NCBI GenBank assembly: GCA_900541585.1
Contig: UQKD01000024.1
Location: 1-49,182 of the forward strand
Length of the DNA stretch: 49,182 bases
Origin: an uncultured Alistipes sp.
GTDB lineage: Bacteria > Bacteroidota > Bacteroidia > Bacteroidales > Rikenellaceae
Direction of reading: 5' to 3'
Of this stretch, positions 26,234 to 34,510 are shown one piece after another. The position numbers and the translations under genes are program-made. Every line of letters starts with the position of its first letter. Positions within the stretch are counted from its first letter, which is position 1. A model generated the notes under the pieces. The model was not told the origin of the DNA, did not search any database, and saw nothing but the letters and a program-made list of their open reading frames with translations.

Positions 26234-29170
26234 ATGAAACAACTCTATTTCATGTTATGCGCAGTTCTGATGTTGCTGGCCGGTATGCCGGTTTCGGCAC
26301 AAAAGAGTTACGGCATTTCCGGTAAAGTAACCGATCAGGCGGGAAACGGAATTGTCGGGGCATCGGTCGTCGTCAAGGGAACTACGACCGGCACTTCGAC
26401 CGGCAGCGACGGCAGTTACTCGCTGAACATAAAAGACAGGAATGCAACGCTTGTGTGTTCCTTCATCGGCATGAAAAGTGCTGAAACCGGCATCAATGGT
26501 CGGACGGAAGTGAATTTCACACTTGAAGCCGATGCCATCGGACTCGAAGAAGTGGTTGCAATCGGTTACGGTACGATCCGTAAAGAAGAGATTACCAGTT
26601 CGATTACTCGAGTGTCGTCCGATGAATTTCTGCAGGGAAGCGTCAGTAATCCGCTCCAGTTGCTTCAGGGAAAAGTCGCCGGTTTGGGTATTTCCAAAAC
26701 ATCAGGCAACCCCAGCGGTGAGTTGAGTATCATGCTGCGCGGTATCTCTACGTTGGCTGCGTCTTCGGCACCGCTCATCGTGATCGACGGTGTGGCCGGC
26801 GGATCCCTCAATGCCATTTCACCGGAAGACATCGAATCCATCGATGTTCTGAAGGATGGTTCGGCTGCGGCTATCTACGGTACACGCGGAACGAACGGTG
26901 TGATTATCATCAACACCAAGCGTCCGCAGTCGGGACGTGTCACGTTGGAATATAAAGGATATGTTACCATCGATCAGATGTTCGACGAGACTTCCGATTA
27001 TCCGAATGCCACGGAACTTCGCAGTTTGAAATCCCGGCTCGCAAAAGAGGATTCACGCTTCGACCTGATTAACGATTTCAAGGGTGATACGGATTGGGTC
27101 AAGGAGATTACCCGTACACCCGTCAGCCAGACGCATTACGTCTCGTTGCAAGGCGGAAACGCCCGGACGAATTACCTCGCTTCGGTGACCTACAACGACA
27201 AACAGGGAATCTACAAGGGCTCTTTCGACGAGTCGTTGACTGCTAAGCTCAGCATCAATCACGCCATGTTCGACGATCGGCTCAAAATAGCACTGAATGT
27301 CAGTAATAAGATCGTAACGCAGGGTATCGTTCCGGAGGATCTCTATATGCAGGCGCTCAGCCGGAACCCGACCATCCCGGTCTACAATGCCGACGGTTCC
27401 TATTACGAAAACAGCAACGGGGCCAATCCGGCCGGTTTGCTGAAAGAGCAGAGCACCGAAAACAAGTACGACCAGTTGATGATGTCGGGTCGTATCTCGG
27501 TCAAGCCGATCAAGGATCTGACGATCAGTGCTACGGGTATTTACATGGGCGATTTCAATGATTACGCCTACAGCACGACCCGGAAGCATTATTCATCGAC
27601 GATGGGCAGCACACGGGGACAGGCGCGACTTTCGGGGGGCCACGGCGAGGACAAGACACTTGAATTACAGGCCGATTATTCGCGTAAATTCGGTTTTCAT
27701 ACGTTGCAGGCGACCGTCGGATACAGTTACAACGATTATATTCATCAGTCTTCCGAGATGTATGCTTATGATTTCCCGATCGATGGATTCGGCGCCTGGA
27801 ATATCGGTTCGGCGAATTCGACGCTCGATGGTCTTTCGAAATTAACCAGTTATAAGTACCGGGTCAAACTGATCGGTTTCTATGGTCGTGTGAACTATAA
27901 TTTCGACAACAAATATCTTTTTATGGCGAGCCTGCGTCATGAGGGAAGCGATAAGTTCGGAAAGAACAACCGTTGGGGTACTTTCCCGGCTGTAAGTGCC
28001 GGCTGGCGGATCACACAGGAAAAGTTCATGCGGGATGTACACTGGGTTTCCGATCTCAAATTACGTGTCGGATATGGTATTACCGGTACCGCACCCTCGT
28101 CTGCTTACCAATACATTCCGCTGTACAACTTCAGCACCGCATACATGGGGTACGACGGCGGCAAGTGGGTGAATGGTATCGTGCCGACGAACAATGCGAA
28201 CGACGATCTGAAATGGGAACGCAAAAAGGAACTCAACGTCGGACTCGACTTTGCTCTGTTCGGCAGCAGGTTCCGGGGTAGTATCGATTTTTACAATCGC
28301 CGTACCGATGACCTGTTATACACTTATACGGTACCGACCCCTCCCAATATCACGAATTCGATTTTGGCCAACGTGGGTTCGATGCGCAACCAGGGTGTCG
28401 AGGTGATGCTTTCCGGAGACTTGATTTCCCGCAAAGATATGGCGTTGTCGCTCAGCGGGAATTTCTCGTACAATAAGAACAAGCTGATCTCACTTTCCAA
28501 TGACAGGTATACGATGGAATACCTGACGCTCGGATCGACCGGAGAACCCATGCAGACTTACACGCACCGGCTCGAAGATGGCTGGGCTGTCGGTAATTTC
28601 TACGGATGGCGTGTCGACGGACTGAAGAACAGCACGACATGGAATGTTGTCGGAGCCGAGAATTCGGACCCCAGTGAAGACAACAAGGCTATTATCGGTA
28701 ACGGTATGCCCAAAATGTTCGCCGCCCTGCAGGCTAACTATCGCTGGAAGGGACTTGATGTGTCGGTGTCCTTCCGCGGAGCCTTCGGCTTCGATATTCT
28801 GAACGCCTACCGGATGAAGTATGAAACACTCGCCTGGCTGTCGAGTTTCAATGTGCCGAAATCGGCTTATCAGAAGGTCGGCGAATATTATAACTTCGCA
28901 CCGTCGATCTATTCGGACCGCTATATCGAGTCGGGAGATTATGTCAAACTCGATAACCTGACGATCGGTTACACGTTCGATCTCTCGCAGCGCAATAAAG
29001 TGATACGCAGCATCCGGGTCTTCTGCACCGGCATGAACCTGCTGACGATCAGTGGCTATTCCGGGCTGGACCCCGAAGTGGCGATCGTCGGTCTCACACC
29101 CGGCGTAGACCCGATCAACAAATATCCCAATCTGCGCTCGTACATCGTCGGGGCATCGTTCAACTTCTAA
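26234..29170 (+). CDS. SusC/RagA-family TonB-linked outer membrane transporter
   Basis: A 978-residue TonB-dependent transporter. Signal peptide to about residue 22 (PVSAQ), carboxypeptidase-regulatory-like domain (ISGKVTDQAGNGIVGASVVV), TonB-box region LEEVVAIGYGTIRKEE, plug with LRGISTLAASSAPLIVIDGV and SIDVLKDGSAAAIYGTRGTN, then a 22-strand-type barrel ending VGASFNF with a terminal Phe. It would import the oligosaccharide released by the surface enzymes of the locus. The susD gene starts 11 nt after the stop. Confidence 0.95.
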   Translation: MKQLYFMLCAVLMLLAGMPVSAQKSYGISGKVTDQAGNGIVGASVVVKGTTTGTSTGSDGSYSLNIKDRNATLVCSFIGMKSAETGINGRTEVNFTLEADAIGLEEVVAIGYGTIRKEEITSSITRVSSDEFLQGSVSNPLQLLQGKVAGLGISKTSGNPSGELSIMLRGISTLAASSAPLIVIDGVAGGSLNAISPEDIESIDVLKDGSAAAIYGTRGTNGVIIINTKRPQSGRVTLEYKGYVTIDQMFDETSDYPNATELRSLKSRLAKEDSRFDLINDFKGDTDWVKEITRTPVSQTHYVSLQGGNARTNYLASVTYNDKQGIYKGSFDESLTAKLSINHAMFDDRLKIALNVSNKIVTQGIVPEDLYMQALSRNPTIPVYNADGSYYENSNGANPAGLLKEQSTENKYDQLMMSGRISVKPIKDLTISATGIYMGDFNDYAYSTTRKHYSSTMGSTRGQARLSGGHGEDKTLELQADYSRKFGFHTLQATVGYSYNDYIHQSSEMYAYDFPIDGFGAWNIGSANSTLDGLSKLTSYKYRVKLIGFYGRVNYNFDNKYLFMASLRHEGSDKFGKNNRWGTFPAVSAGWRITQEKFMRDVHWVSDLKLRVGYGITGTAPSSAYQYIPLYNFSTAYMGYDGGKWVNGIVPTNNANDDLKWERKKELNVGLDFALFGSRFRGSIDFYNRRTDDLLYTYTVPTPPNITNSILANVGSMRNQGVEVMLSGDLISRKDMALSLSGNFSYNKNKLISLSNDRYTMEYLTLGSTGEPMQTYTHRLEDGWAVGNFYGWRVDGLKNSTTWNVVGAENSDPSEDNKAIIGNGMPKMFAALQANYRWKGLDVSVSFRGAFGFDILNAYRMKYETLAWLSSFNVPKSAYQKVGEYYNFAPSIYSDRYIESGDYVKLDNLTIGYTFDLSQRNKVIRSIRVFCTGMNLLTISGYSGLDPEVAIVGLTPGVDPINKYPNLRSYIVGASFNF

Positions 29171-29181
29171 AGATCAAAACC

Positions 29182-30780
29182 ATGAAACGAAAAATAATAC
29201 GTCTGTCCGGAGCATGCGCACTCCTGCTGGCTTCATGCACGAATCTCGATCCGGATATTTACAGCGATATGACCATTGACAAGATCCTGGATGACAGTGA
29301 ACAGAGTTCGGCCTACCTGCTGACGCCCATGTACGGGCAGATGCGCTGGTTCAACGAGGACCGCAGCATCTGGGATCTGACCGAGCTCGGAACCGATGCC
29401 TGGGTCATTCCCACCAATTCGGACGGAGGCTGGTATGACGGCGGGATCTGGCTGCGGCTGAACAATCACGAATGGAAATCGACCGATCCCCATTTCAGTA
29501 CGTGTTGGAGCCACTTGTGGTACGGTATCACGACCTGCTGCAACCGGGTGCTGCATCAGTTCGAAGAGGCCGGACTGGAGCTCGACGAGCAAACGCTGGC
29601 TGAAATTCGTGCCGTGCGTGCATTCTATTATTATTACCTGCTGTCTCTTTTCGGGAATGTGCCGATCATGGAGACCTACGACGTGCCGAAAGATTATATG
29701 CCCACGACGCGCGACCGGAAAGAGGTGTATGACTTCGTCGTGCGGGAACTGCGCGAGAGCATGGACAAACTGCCCGAAGAACAGCGGTACAGTCGTTTTA
29801 ACAAGTGGGCAGCCAAGCATCTGCTGGCAAAGGTGTATCTGAATGCCGAATCGTGGCTCGGCAGTGAATATGCCGCCAAGCGCGACAGTACGCTCATCCT
29901 TTGCAACGAGATAATCGGGTCTACGAAATACCAGCTCGACGACAGCTTTTCCAATATTTTCAGTCTGCAAAGCGAAACGTCGCCCGAAATTATTTTTGCA
30001 GTACCGTATGACGAAACGACGGGATCGCCGATTTTTCACTGCATCTATGCCAAAACCCAGCACTGGGCCTGCAAGCCGATCTACAACGCGGGTTCGGGCG
30101 GTTACAATGGATTGCGTGCCGTGCCTTCATACGTGAACGAGACGTTCGATGCCACGGATCCCGATAACTACAACGACAAACGTTATAAGCAGAGCTACTG
30201 CATGGGGCAGCAATACGACTATCTCACCAAGCAGCCGCTCTATTTTACCGACGGTGTGACCCCCTTTAATTATGTCAATGAAATCGCGTCAATCGATGCA
30301 GCACGTGAATTCGACGGCTACCGCTTCGGAAAGTACGAGATCAAGATCGGCCAGAAGTGGGAGACCGATCAGGATTGGGTCGTATTCCGTTTGGGAGAGA
30401 CCCTGATGATGAAGGCCGAATGTCTGCTTCGCGGCGGGGATGCACAGGGGGCTGCCGACATCGTGAACGAGGTGCGTAAACGCAGTTTCGATCCGTCCCT
30501 GCCCCAATCCGTGCGTGAGCTGACGGCCGAGCAGTTGTCCGCCCCGACCGTTGTTGACGGCATATCCGTGCCTTACGGCGAATTCCTGAAAGAGCTCGGA
30601 CGCGAGTTCACGGGCGAAGGAATGCGGCGCGAGCAGCTGATCCGGTGGAATCTCTATGTAAACGGAAGCTGGACATTCCACACGCCCAAGCAGAAGAAAT
30701 ATCTCGAATTGTATCCGATACCCTCTTCCGAACTGCTTTCCAACATTAACCTTCGTCAAAATGATGGATATTCTTATTAA
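29182..30780 (+). CDS. SusD/RagB-family nutrient-binding lipoprotein
   Basis: A 532-residue SusD homologue with lipobox LLLASC. Helical TPR core (RAVRAFYYYYLLSLFGNVPI), C-terminal family motif (LGETLMMKAECLLRGGDAQG, IVNEVRKRS, FLKELGREFTGEGMRREQLI RWN). It forms the ligand-binding lid over the SusC barrel. Its last 20 bases overlap the start of the next gene, so the following DUF4185 lipoprotein is likely translated by coupling. Confidence 0.94.
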   Translation: MKRKIIRLSGACALLLASCTNLDPDIYSDMTIDKILDDSEQSSAYLLTPMYGQMRWFNEDRSIWDLTELGTDAWVIPTNSDGGWYDGGIWLRLNNHEWKSTDPHFSTCWSHLWYGITTCCNRVLHQFEEAGLELDEQTLAEIRAVRAFYYYYLLSLFGNVPIMETYDVPKDYMPTTRDRKEVYDFVVRELRESMDKLPEEQRYSRFNKWAAKHLLAKVYLNAESWLGSEYAAKRDSTLILCNEIIGSTKYQLDDSFSNIFSLQSETSPEIIFAVPYDETTGSPIFHCIYAKTQHWACKPIYNAGSGGYNGLRAVPSYVNETFDATDPDNYNDKRYKQSYCMGQQYDYLTKQPLYFTDGVTPFNYVNEIASIDAAREFDGYRFGKYEIKIGQKWETDQDWVVFRLGETLMMKAECLLRGGDAQGAADIVNEVRKRSFDPSLPQSVRELTAEQLSAPTVVDGISVPYGEFLKELGREFTGEGMRREQLIRWNLYVNGSWTFHTPKQKKYLELYPIPSSELLSNINLRQNDGYSY

Positions 30781-32380
30781 AACAGACAGGCGGTCCGTAT
30801 CCGGGATCAGAAGCATGTTGCTCCTGATTGCCGTCATATTCCTGCTGCCGGGCTGCTCGTCAGCATCCGATACGGAGATTCCCGATCCGGAGCCGCCGGG
30901 ACCGGAACCTGTTGAAACAGGGACGCTGCTACCGGAAAACATAACGCTCGTGGCACGTGTTACCGGACGTTCGGAAAGCGGAGAAATGATTCCCAATCCC
31001 AACCGAACGGACGCCCGGTTCAATATCGGACGTACCGACTACAGCAATATGTGGGATGCCGGCAACGGGACGGTCATGTGTGTGTTCGGCGATAATTTCG
31101 ATTACGGAGGCGGTAATTGGAAATCGAATGCCATCGCCCTCTCTTCGGACAGCGATCTGACGGACGGACTCTATTATTCGGGGATGTTGATGGACGGTAA
31201 TGCCGTAAAGGAGATTATTGTCTCCCGGGCCAAAACCGGGCAGTATCCCGATGGTTCGGAATACGAGGTGACCTGCATCCCTACGGGTGGCATTGCGGTC
31301 GGCGCCCGTCAATACCTGAACTACATGAGCATCCATGACTGGACTCCTACGGGTGATAACGATTATTGGTCGGTGAATTACAGTGAAATCGTTTATTCGG
31401 ATAATTATGGGGCTGCATGGACCCGTTCGGGTGTCAAATGGAATGCGGACAGCAACTTCACGCAGATCGCCTACCTGAAGGAGAACGGGCTGGTATATAT
31501 GTACGGCACGCATTCGGGACGTTATGGTAATGTCTATCTGGCGCGAGTCAGCGAAACGAAGCTCCTCGACAAGTCGGCCTACGAATATTGGAATGGTGCC
31601 GGCTGGAAGCGCAGCGAGCAGGCGGCAGTACCCGTTGCCCGCGGCACGGCTTCTGAAATGACCGTCGCCTACAACAGCCGTTACAAGCGCTATATGATGA
31701 TGTACCTGTCGGTCAACCAGCGGGCTATCGTTTACCGCGACGCCCCGTCGCCGGAAGGAGACTGGTCCGGTGAGAAAATCATTATGTATGAGGATGGCAA
31801 CGCGCTTTATGCTCCTTATATCCATCCCTGGTTCAACGAAAAAGACGAATTGTGGTTCGTCATCTCGCATGCCGTACCTACATGGAACGTTTTCCTGATG
31901 CGCGCTGACCTCAATTGGGACGAAGCAGGCGTCAACCTGCTCTCGGAAGGCGGATTCGAAGAGCATCCGACCCAGGCGTTGAGCTACAAAACGAGGTGGG
32001 ACGTGAATACGGCGGCCCTCACCTCGCGTGATGCGCACAGCGGTAAGATCGCCTGCCGTTTTTCAAACACGAACTCCGGCGAATGGCAGGATGTATGCAC
32101 TCAGACGGTCTCCTTACAGCAGAATGCTGATTACACCATTGAGTGTTGGGTGAAATCCGAAGAGATGCTGCCTGAAGGCGCCTATGTCGGCGTTCGTCTG
32201 CCCGACGGAACGATCCACGACGTGACGGGTACGGCTCAGGCCGGTGAATGGACACGCTTCGGCTGTGAATTCAATGCCGGATCGGCTGCAAACGCCGAAG
32301 CTTTCGTCGGTGTCTGGGGCGCTCCCGGTATGACATTTATCGTGGACGATATTTGCCTGAAACCAATAAAAACAGAATAA
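30761..32380 (+). CDS. DUF4185 (GH183-related) lipoprotein with C-terminal carbohydrate-binding-like module
   Basis: A 539-residue lipoprotein (lipobox FLLPGC). The N-terminal two thirds (about 50-385) is a DUF4185 beta-propeller-like domain: MWDAGNGTVMCVFGDNF with the conserved FGD Asp111, VTCIPTGGIAVGARQYLNYM, WSVNYSEIVYSDNYGAAW, YMYGTHSGRYGNVYLARVSE and RGTASEMTVAYNSRYKRYMM. Part of this family is now GH183, endo-D-arabinanases. Residues about 395-539 form a jelly-roll-like module (NLLSEGGFEE...FIVDDICLKPI) of the kind that binds glycans. This gene overlaps susD by 20 bases, and an ATG ATG pair leaves one residue of start ambiguity. Likely a surface enzyme or binder that first cuts the polymer. 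Confidence 0.85.
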   Translation: MMDILIKTDRRSVSGIRSMLLLIAVIFLLPGCSSASDTEIPDPEPPGPEPVETGTLLPENITLVARVTGRSESGEMIPNPNRTDARFNIGRTDYSNMWDAGNGTVMCVFGDNFDYGGGNWKSNAIALSSDSDLTDGLYYSGMLMDGNAVKEIIVSRAKTGQYPDGSEYEVTCIPTGGIAVGARQYLNYMSIHDWTPTGDNDYWSVNYSEIVYSDNYGAAWTRSGVKWNADSNFTQIAYLKENGLVYMYGTHSGRYGNVYLARVSETKLLDKSAYEYWNGAGWKRSEQAAVPVARGTASEMTVAYNSRYKRYMMMYLSVNQRAIVYRDAPSPEGDWSGEKIIMYEDGNALYAPYIHPWFNEKDELWFVISHAVPTWNVFLMRADLNWDEAGVNLLSEGGFEEHPTQALSYKTRWDVNTAALTSRDAHSGKIACRFSNTNSGEWQDVCTQTVSLQQNADYTIECWVKSEEMLPEGAYVGVRLPDGTIHDVTGTAQAGEWTRFGCEFNAGSAANAEAFVGVWGAPGMTFIVDDICLKPIKTE

Positions 32381-32403
32381 CCGACACTAAAAAACCAACA
32401 ACA

Positions 32404-33927
32404 ATGAAAAACCGTTATTTCACAATTTCATTTTTACTTTTTGCAGCATTTGCCGCAGGTTGTGCTGACGACAAAAAGGAGGGTGGCAACGACATCAAGC
32501 TCAATCCCGAACCGACACAACTTTCGAACATAACCCTGATGAAAGCCACGTTCGCGGCGGACGAATTCAATATGATTTCCGAACCCGGGTTCGAACTTTT
32601 CCCCGATGAAGCGATCGACTACCATTCGCTCTGGTATTTCGAAGGGGCATCTAAAGACCCGTCGCTGGTGTCGAAACACACGCAGGCGCACAGCGGACAG
32701 GTCGCTCTGAAACTTGAGAATCCGAACGACGGCAGTTGGTGCGATGCCTGCTTGCAGTCGATTGCACTCAAGAAAGGCAAAGATTATACGTTCTCCTGCT
32801 TCGGACAGGCTTCATGGGCCGGAATGAACGCCTTTACGGGCGTTCGGCTGGAAGGTGGACCTATTTACGATGGACAGGCCGGCGATTGGAATCCCGACGT
32901 ATGGACCGAATTTACCAAGGAGTTCAATTCCGGCGATTATACGCAGGGCAATGTCTTCTGCGGGGCATGGGGATACCCCGGAGTATGGGTCGCACTGGAC
33001 GATTTCAGACTCGCTCCGACCGGCACCACCCAGACCTCGACCAAATTGGACGCCTGCCTGGCGACGGGAACCGTCTCGAACGCTTCGTTTACAGATATTT
33101 CGTTTGCGGATAAAGCCGTCATCTGGGCCGGACCGAACAATACGGTTTCCATGGCGCTGGCCGATGTTTCGGCCGGAGGCAAGCATTATGCAAACGCATT
33201 CGCATTGTCGAACGACATGAATCCCGATGATGGATTCTATATCGCCCAGGTTTCGCCCGGCAGCGACGGTATCGTTCCCATTCTCGAACCGTCGGGAGAC
33301 GGTGAAACCGCCTGTGTTCCGACGGCCGGTGTGACCGTCAACGGCAAACAGTATATTCATTATTATTCGTTCAAGTCGCTCGATCCCGAAGACAGCGACG
33401 CATGGACGGCAAACTTTTCCGGGTTGTTGTCATCGGCAGACGGCGGTAAAAGCTGGACCCGCGAGATACGCGGGCGTTGGAGCGGAGCAGGACATTTCGT
33501 ACAGGCGGCATTCTATTTGAGCGACAAGTATCTTTACATGTTCGGTTCGGACGCAGGCCGTTCCACGCCCAAGATATACGTCGCGCGTATCAAAAGCGAC
33601 GGTGATATTGCAACAGCGGCCAACTGGACCTATTGGGACGGTACCGACTGGGTGGCGGGAGATCCTGAATCGGCGGCGGCGATCACCTATGGCAATGCAT
33701 CCGAAATGTGCGTAACTTATAATGCGACTCACAAACGCTATATCATGGTTTACCGTTCGGAGACGACGGGCGGTCTGGTCTACCGCGACGCCGGTTTGCC
33801 CGAAGGCGACTGGTCGGGCGAAAAACTACTGGTGCTCGACAATGCAAACCAGGGCGGCTGGTTCTCGCCGTCAGTTTATCCCTATTCGTCGGGCGACAAT
33901 ATGTACTTTATCGTTTCGCAACTGTAA
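32404..33927 (+). CDS. DUF4185 lipoprotein with N-terminal carbohydrate-binding-like module
   Basis: A 507-residue lipoprotein (lipobox FAAGC). Domain order is reversed relative to the gene before it: the jelly-roll-like module comes first (about 55-215, NMISEPGFEL...VWVALDDFRLAP) and DUF4185 second (about 225-507). In the propeller the FGD motif is replaced by LAD (Asp254 kept), while TACVPTAGVTVNGKQYIHYY-type strands, WTANFSGLLSSADGGKSW, FGSDAGRSTPKIYVARI and YGNASEMCVTYN are conserved. Whether it is active or only binds is open. The ATG at 32404 starts the signal peptide; upstream in-frame Met at 32353 lies inside the previous gene. Confidence 0.83.
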   Translation: MKNRYFTISFLLFAAFAAGCADDKKEGGNDIKLNPEPTQLSNITLMKATFAADEFNMISEPGFELFPDEAIDYHSLWYFEGASKDPSLVSKHTQAHSGQVALKLENPNDGSWCDACLQSIALKKGKDYTFSCFGQASWAGMNAFTGVRLEGGPIYDGQAGDWNPDVWTEFTKEFNSGDYTQGNVFCGAWGYPGVWVALDDFRLAPTGTTQTSTKLDACLATGTVSNASFTDISFADKAVIWAGPNNTVSMALADVSAGGKHYANAFALSNDMNPDDGFYIAQVSPGSDGIVPILEPSGDGETACVPTAGVTVNGKQYIHYYSFKSLDPEDSDAWTANFSGLLSSADGGKSWTREIRGRWSGAGHFVQAAFYLSDKYLYMFGSDAGRSTPKIYVARIKSDGDIATAANWTYWDGTDWVAGDPESAAAITYGNASEMCVTYNATHKRYIMVYRSETTGGLVYRDAGLPEGDWSGEKLLVLDNANQGGWFSPSVYPYSSGDNMYFIVSQL

Positions 33928-33940
33928 TCATCTGATATCC

Positions 33941-33984
33941 AACGGAACCTGGCCGTGTCATACACGGCCGGGTATCCGTTTTTA
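33941..33984 (+). terminator. Internal terminator before the small lipoprotein and regulator genes
   Basis: AACGGA pairs with TCCGTT and GGCCGTG with CACGGCC across a TCATA loop, and a run of T follows (TTTTT). It sits between the last DUF4185 gene and the small lipoprotein, so regulator expression from the main promoter would be lowered by partial termination. Confidence 0.65.
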
Positions 33985-33995
33985 AGACCGACTTT

Positions 33996-34493
33996 ATGTA
34001 CAAGACTATTTTGCCGCTGATAAGCTGTATCTTGTTCGCCTGCTCGCCGCATGGCGGAGAGAACCTGCTCGCTGACGGCGGGTTCGAAGAATCTGTGAAG
34101 ACATGGAATATCGGTAAGTCCGAATTGTCATCCGAAGCGCATGCGGGAAAGTTCGCCTGCGCCCTGTATGTCGAAACACCCCGCTATACACCCGTCTGGT
34201 CCGACATCTGTACACAGAGTATAAAGGTGCTACCCGGAAAAGAATATCGGCTTTCCGCATTCGCCCGCATGTCCCTGTCCCCATTGACGAACGGCGTGTA
34301 TATCGGCGTGCGTCGATCCGACGGCAGTGTTTTGAAAGACAGATTGTTCCTGCTGTCCGGCAGGAACTGGACCCGGATGGCGCTGGATTTCGATTCCGAT
34401 GAAGAACAGGAGCTCACTGTTTTCTGCGGCGTCTGGGCAGATCAGAATTCAACCTATTTTGTCGATGATTTCAGCCTGAATATGATAAAATAA
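33996..34493 (+). CDS. Small lipoprotein consisting of one carbohydrate-binding-like module
   Basis: A 165-residue lipoprotein with a short signal (MYKTILPLISCILFACSPHG). The whole mature part is one jelly-roll-like domain that shares its landmarks with the modules of the two DUF4185 proteins: NLLADGGFEE, AHAGKFAC, WSDICTQSIKVLPGKEY, GVYIGVR and a closing FVDDFSL. It has no catalytic domain, so it probably binds the same glycan at the surface, as an SGBP. It follows the internal terminator and precedes the regulator by 17 nt. Confidence 0.75.
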   Translation: MYKTILPLISCILFACSPHGGENLLADGGFEESVKTWNIGKSELSSEAHAGKFACALYVETPRYTPVWSDICTQSIKVLPGKEYRLSAFARMSLSPLTNGVYIGVRRSDGSVLKDRLFLLSGRNWTRMALDFDSDEEQELTVFCGVWADQNSTYFVDDFSLNMIK

Positions 34494-34510
34494 TCATAAA
34501 TTCGCGTATC

